NCBI GenBank assembly: GCA_031287845.1
Contig: JAITSI010000096.1
Location: forward strand, 1-7,484
Origin: Puniceicoccales bacterium
GTDB taxonomy: Bacteria; Verrucomicrobiota; Verrucomicrobiia; Opitutales; JAIRLM01
Direction: 5' to 3'
DNA: 7,484 nucleotides
This document shows positions 6,051 to 7,484 of this stretch, in pieces (position 1 is the first letter of the stretch; each line of letters begins with the position of its first letter). The notes beneath the pieces are model-generated. The model was not told the origin of the DNA, did not search any database, and saw only the letters and a program-made list of their open reading frames with translations. The translations under genes were made by a program, and so were the position numbers.

Positions 6051-6855
6051 GGGGCACCTCCAGGCCAAAGAAGCGGCAGCCATTTGCCAGGCTCAGGTCC
6101 CGCATGGCCTGAGCCGTGGAAGAGCGCAGCTGGGCTGCCCGTTCCAGGGTGAGGGCCAGGAACGCCGGTTCATTGCGCCGGTTGGGATCTTCGCCGCGCA
6201 GGGGCTCGGGGAGTAGGAACGGGGCGTCCGTCTCGAAGAGCATTTGCCCTTCTTCGCTGGCCCGGCAGGCATCGGCGATGGAAGCCGAGCGGGTGACGTT
6301 GCCGGCGAAGGAGACCCAAGCCCCTTTTCCCTGCCAGTGGTGCAGCTGCTCCGGGGAGTAGGAGAAGCAGTGGAGCAGTGCCCGCTCCGGAGGGAAGTTT
6401 TGCCCATCCAGTTGCCGGTTTAGCTCCTTCCAGGCCGCCGTTTCTCCTGACCTATCCCGGCAGTGGAGCACCAGGGGCAAATTTGCCGCCTTTGCCACGG
6501 CGATGTGGGCCGCGAGGGCTGTCCGCTGCCGTTCTGCTTCCGAGGCGTGCTTCCGAGGGGAGAGTTTGGAAAAATCCAGGCCGGTCTCCCCCAGGGCCAG
6601 CGGCCTTGCGGTTTCCAGTGCGCCCTCCAGCTCCTTGGCCAGGGAATCCGTCGATGGGGGAAGTTTCAGGGGATGGATTCCCACGCTGTGGAAGATGCGC
6701 TGGGGCCAGTTCCGGCACAGCTGGCGTAGGACGTCCAGCCGGGGCAGGGAGACGGCGATGGTGACCAGAATGCGCAGTCCTGCCTCCCAGGCCCGCTGGA
6801 GCAGGGAAACGCGTTCCTCGGCCTCCCAGAAATCGATGTGGCAGTGGCTGTCCAT
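6043..6855 (-). CDS. tatD: TatD-family metal-dependent deoxyribonuclease
   Basis: This 270-residue TIM-barrel hydrolase uses two divalent metals and acts as a 3'-5' DNase; family roles include DNA repair and DNA degradation. The metal and catalytic positions are intact: H4 and H6 in SHCHID, E90 in GETGLDF, H131 in LHCRD, H162 in HCFSY and D210 in FETDAPFL. The end FFGL matches the usual family C-terminus (NA..FF). The ATG at 6855 gives MDSHCHIDF, close to the family start. It lies only ten bases after the encoded CCA of tRNA-Arg and shows no Shine-Dalgarno, so the gene is probably read from a tRNA-mRNA transcript. Its last eight bases overlap the permease gene. YcfH/TatD subgroups cannot be separated by eye. 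Confidence 0.94.
   Translation of the reverse strand: MDSHCHIDFWEAEERVSLLQRAWEAGLRILVTIAVSLPRLDVLRQLCRNWPQRIFHSVGIHPLKLPPSTDSLAKELEGALETARPLALGETGLDFSKLSPRKHASEAERQRTALAAHIAVAKAANLPLVLHCRDRSGETAAWKELNRQLDGQNFPPERALLHCFSYSPEQLHHWQGKGAWVSFAGNVTRSASIADACRASEEGQMLFETDAPFLLPEPLRGEDPNRRNEPAFLALTLERAAQLRSSTAQAMRDLSLANGCRFFGLEVPRG
6056..6061 (-). promoter_or_regulatory. Ribosome binding site deciding the lolC start
   Basis: GGAGGT on the minus strand, five bases before GTG at 6050 and inside the tatD coding end. It favours this start over the upstream ATG at 6083, which lacks comparable spacing to any purine-rich site. Confidence 0.65.
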
Positions 6856-6865
6856 GGCATGGCTC

Positions 6866-6940
6866 TGGCGCCTTCGCCCGGACTCGAACCGGGATCGGCG
6901 GTTTAGGAAACCGCGGTTCTGTCCTTTGAACTACGAAAGC
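6866..6940 (-). tRNA. tRNA-Arg (anticodon CCT)
   Basis: 75 bases including an encoded CCA (6868-6866). The acceptor stem GCTTTCG pairs with CGAAGGC (one G-T pair), the D stem is GTTC/GAAC, and the anticodon stem GCGGT/ACCGC encloses TTCCTAA (anticodon CCT, reads AGG). The T stem is CCCGG/CCGGG with loop TTCGAGT, and the discriminator is G. It is followed directly by tatD on the same strand. Confidence 0.95.
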
Positions 6941-6987
6941 CTGGCCGGCAGGGAAGGGGAATCGGGGACGGAGTCAAGGGCGGGGAA

Positions 6988-7021
6988 GGGAAAAAAATTT
7001 TTTCCCGGGAAAAGATTTTCC
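6988..7021. repeat. Nested A/T-tract palindromes
   Basis: GGGAAAAAAATTTTTTCCC (6988-7006) is palindromic around one central base. TTTTCCCGGGAAAA (7000-7013) is a perfect palindrome that shares its right arm, and GGAAAA with TTTTCC (7008-7013, 7016-7021) forms a third. They lie just upstream of the plus-strand promoter at 7022. The A/T tracts could act as an UP-element, a bend, or a bidirectional stop for transcription. Confidence 0.6.
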
Positions 7022-7050
7022 TTGGCGGCGGCTTGCCGCCCTCCTATAAT
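7022..7050 (+). promoter_or_regulatory. Strong sigma-70-like promoter facing right
   Basis: TTGGCG (7022-7027, four of six matches to TTGACA), exactly 17 bases and a perfect TATAAT (7045-7050). The spacer contains GGCGGC (7025-7030) and GCCGCC (7035-7040), which could form a hairpin. The predicted start is near 7057. The only gene downstream on this strand is tRNA-Glu, about 220 bases away, so the product may be a tRNA precursor or a small RNA. A 15-codon frame MRTDMHSYHIIMLGQ begins inside the -10 box and is unlikely to be translated from this start. Confidence 0.55.
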
Positions 7051-7060
7051 GAGGACGGAT

Positions 7061-7235
7061 ATGCATAGTTATCATATTATTATGCTCGGTCAATAAGTCG
7101 ATAACTTCCGTCAGCCCGCTCCCAGAGCCGTCTCCGGGGTCGGCGACTCTGTTAATAACTCGGTCGATAACTTGTCAGCAATTTTTTTATTCACAAACTA
7201 TTGACGTGTTATTGACATCGGATTGTTAATAACTT
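7061..7235. other. AT-rich region with a cluster of DnaA-box-like nonamers (candidate origin or DnaA-control site)
   Basis: In an otherwise GC-rich window this gene-free stretch is AT-rich and holds eight TTATnnAC-type nonamers. On the minus strand they are TTATTGACC (7096-7088), TTATCGACT (7104-7096), TTATTAACA (7158-7150), TTATCGACC (7170-7162) and TTATTAACA (7232-7224). On the plus strand they are TTATTCACA (7187-7195), CTATTGACG (7198-7206) and TTATTGACA (7209-7217). TTATTCACA fits the DnaA consensus TTWTNCACA; the others deviate at position 6 or 9. Two longer identities, GTCGATAACTT (7097, 7163) and TGTTAATAACT (7150, 7224), confirm repeated structure. An AT-only-like segment 7061-7085 could be the unwinding element. 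Genes diverge on either side. Alternatives are plasmid-type iterons or an iterated operator. Confidence 0.5.
7187..7219 (+). repeat. Three tandem 11-base direct repeats
   Basis: Units start at 7187, 7198 and 7209: TTATTCACAAA, CTATTGACGTG and TTATTGACATC. The exact 11-base period places each TATTnAC core on the same DNA face. The first unit contains a consensus DnaA box. Confidence 0.65.
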
Positions 7236-7276
7236 TTCCTTGTTTTCCGTCCCTCTCCCCTGCACCGTCGCTCCGG

Positions 7277-7351
7277 GCCCTCATCGTCTAACGGTCAGGA
7301 CGCCGGATTCTCATTCCGGCAATCGGGGTTCGATTCCCCGTGGGGGTGCCA
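7277..7351 (+). tRNA. tRNA-Glu (anticodon CTC)
   Basis: 75 bases with encoded CCA. The acceptor stem GCCCTCA pairs with TGGGGGT (G-T at the first pair), the D stem is GTCT/GGAC, and the anticodon stem CCGGA/TCCGG encloses TTCTCAT (anticodon CTC, reads GAG). The T stem is CGGGG/CCCCG with TTCGATT, and the discriminator is G. A possible promoter is TTGACG at 7201 with a weak -10 near GTTAAT (7225-7230), besides the strong promoter at 7022. Confidence 0.95.
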
Positions 7352-7352
7352 G

Positions 7353-7406
7353 CGGCCCATTCCGGCGCATGGGGACCGGGATTGGGTGCCGGCGGCCGAT
7401 TTTTTT
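7353..7406 (+). terminator. Probable intrinsic terminator of tRNA-Glu
   Basis: CGGCC (7353-7357) pairs with GGCCG (7394-7398), and inside it CCGGC (7362-7366) pairs with GCCGG (7388-7392). Together this gives ten GC pairs broken by a small internal loop, followed at once by A and seven T (7400-7406). It begins two bases after the tRNA CCA end. The 21-base apical loop is long, which lowers certainty. Confidence 0.5.
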
Positions 7407-7407
7407 G

Positions 7408-7435
7408 GGGCCGTCAGGGCCGTCCGGGGTCGTCC
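7408..7435 (+). repeat. Short GC-rich tandem repeat
   Basis: Three consecutive units, GGGCCGTCA, GGGCCGTCC and GGGGTCGTCC, followed by a partial GGG, lie immediately after the T-run. No gene is visible from here to the window end at 7484. Confidence 0.5.
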
Positions 7436-7484
7436 GGGATTTGGCGTTTCCCGGGCCGTTTTCTCCGGTCGGATCTCCGGGCCC

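Noticed and set aside
6051..6083. ATG at 6083 as the permease start
   Set aside because: It would add 11 residues with a 41-base overlap with tatD and no well-placed ribosome site, whereas GTG at 6050 has GGAGGT at good spacing.
6940..7110. Promoter for tRNA-Arg on the minus strand
   Set aside because: Several TTGAC-like -35 candidates (for example near 7092 and 6975) exist, but none pairs with a convincing -10 at 16-18 bases, so none was annotated.

Overview
The window is bacterial, GC-rich and ordered, with two compositional exceptions. The secretin (PilQ/Amuc_1098-like), a single LolC/E-type permease and the overall gene style suggest Verrucomicrobiota or another PVC bacterium. This is inference from protein style only; there is no rRNA or other strong taxonomic marker.

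Region 1 (1-1235, minus strand) is a more AT-rich accessory patch. It carries two paralogous small membrane proteins of unknown function. One is complete (549-1127, two copies of a module made of a VTDPKF motif plus two hydrophobic segments). The other is a partial single-module paralog (326 to the left edge). Each has a near-identical upstream cassette with a perfect TTGACA -35 box, a hairpin-bearing GC-rich block and almost no leader. The bilobed hydrophobic layout resembles inclusion-membrane (Inc) proteins of Chlamydiae, but that is a resemblance of architecture only. A related GC-rich repeat lies between the two genes and again inside the N-terminal coding part of the secretin.

Region 2 (1301-3115, plus strand) encodes an outer-membrane secretin of the type II secretion/type IV pilus family. 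Its 3' end overlaps convergently with region 3.

Region 3 (6940 back to 3090, minus strand) is a compact unit: tRNA-Arg(CCT), tatD, a Lol-type FtsX-family permease, lolD and ychF. The coding genes overlap by 8, 8 and 4 bases, which implies translational coupling. The Lol pair would move lipoproteins from the inner membrane; TatD is a metal-dependent DNase; YchF is an ATP-binding ribosome-associated P-loop protein.

Region 4 (6941-7276) has no gene and is strikingly AT-rich against its surroundings. It contains nested A/T palindromes, a consensus-like plus-strand promoter (TTGGCG-N17-TATAAT) and at least eight TTATnnAC-type nonamers in 145 bases, including a consensus DnaA box TTATTCACA. Three of these are direct repeats at exactly 11-base spacing. 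Transcription diverges on either side (minus to the left, plus to the right). This is a candidate replication origin or DnaA-controlled site and the most interesting non-coding part of the window.

Region 5 (7277-7484) holds tRNA-Glu(CTC) with an encoded CCA, a likely intrinsic terminator and a short GC-rich tandem repeat.
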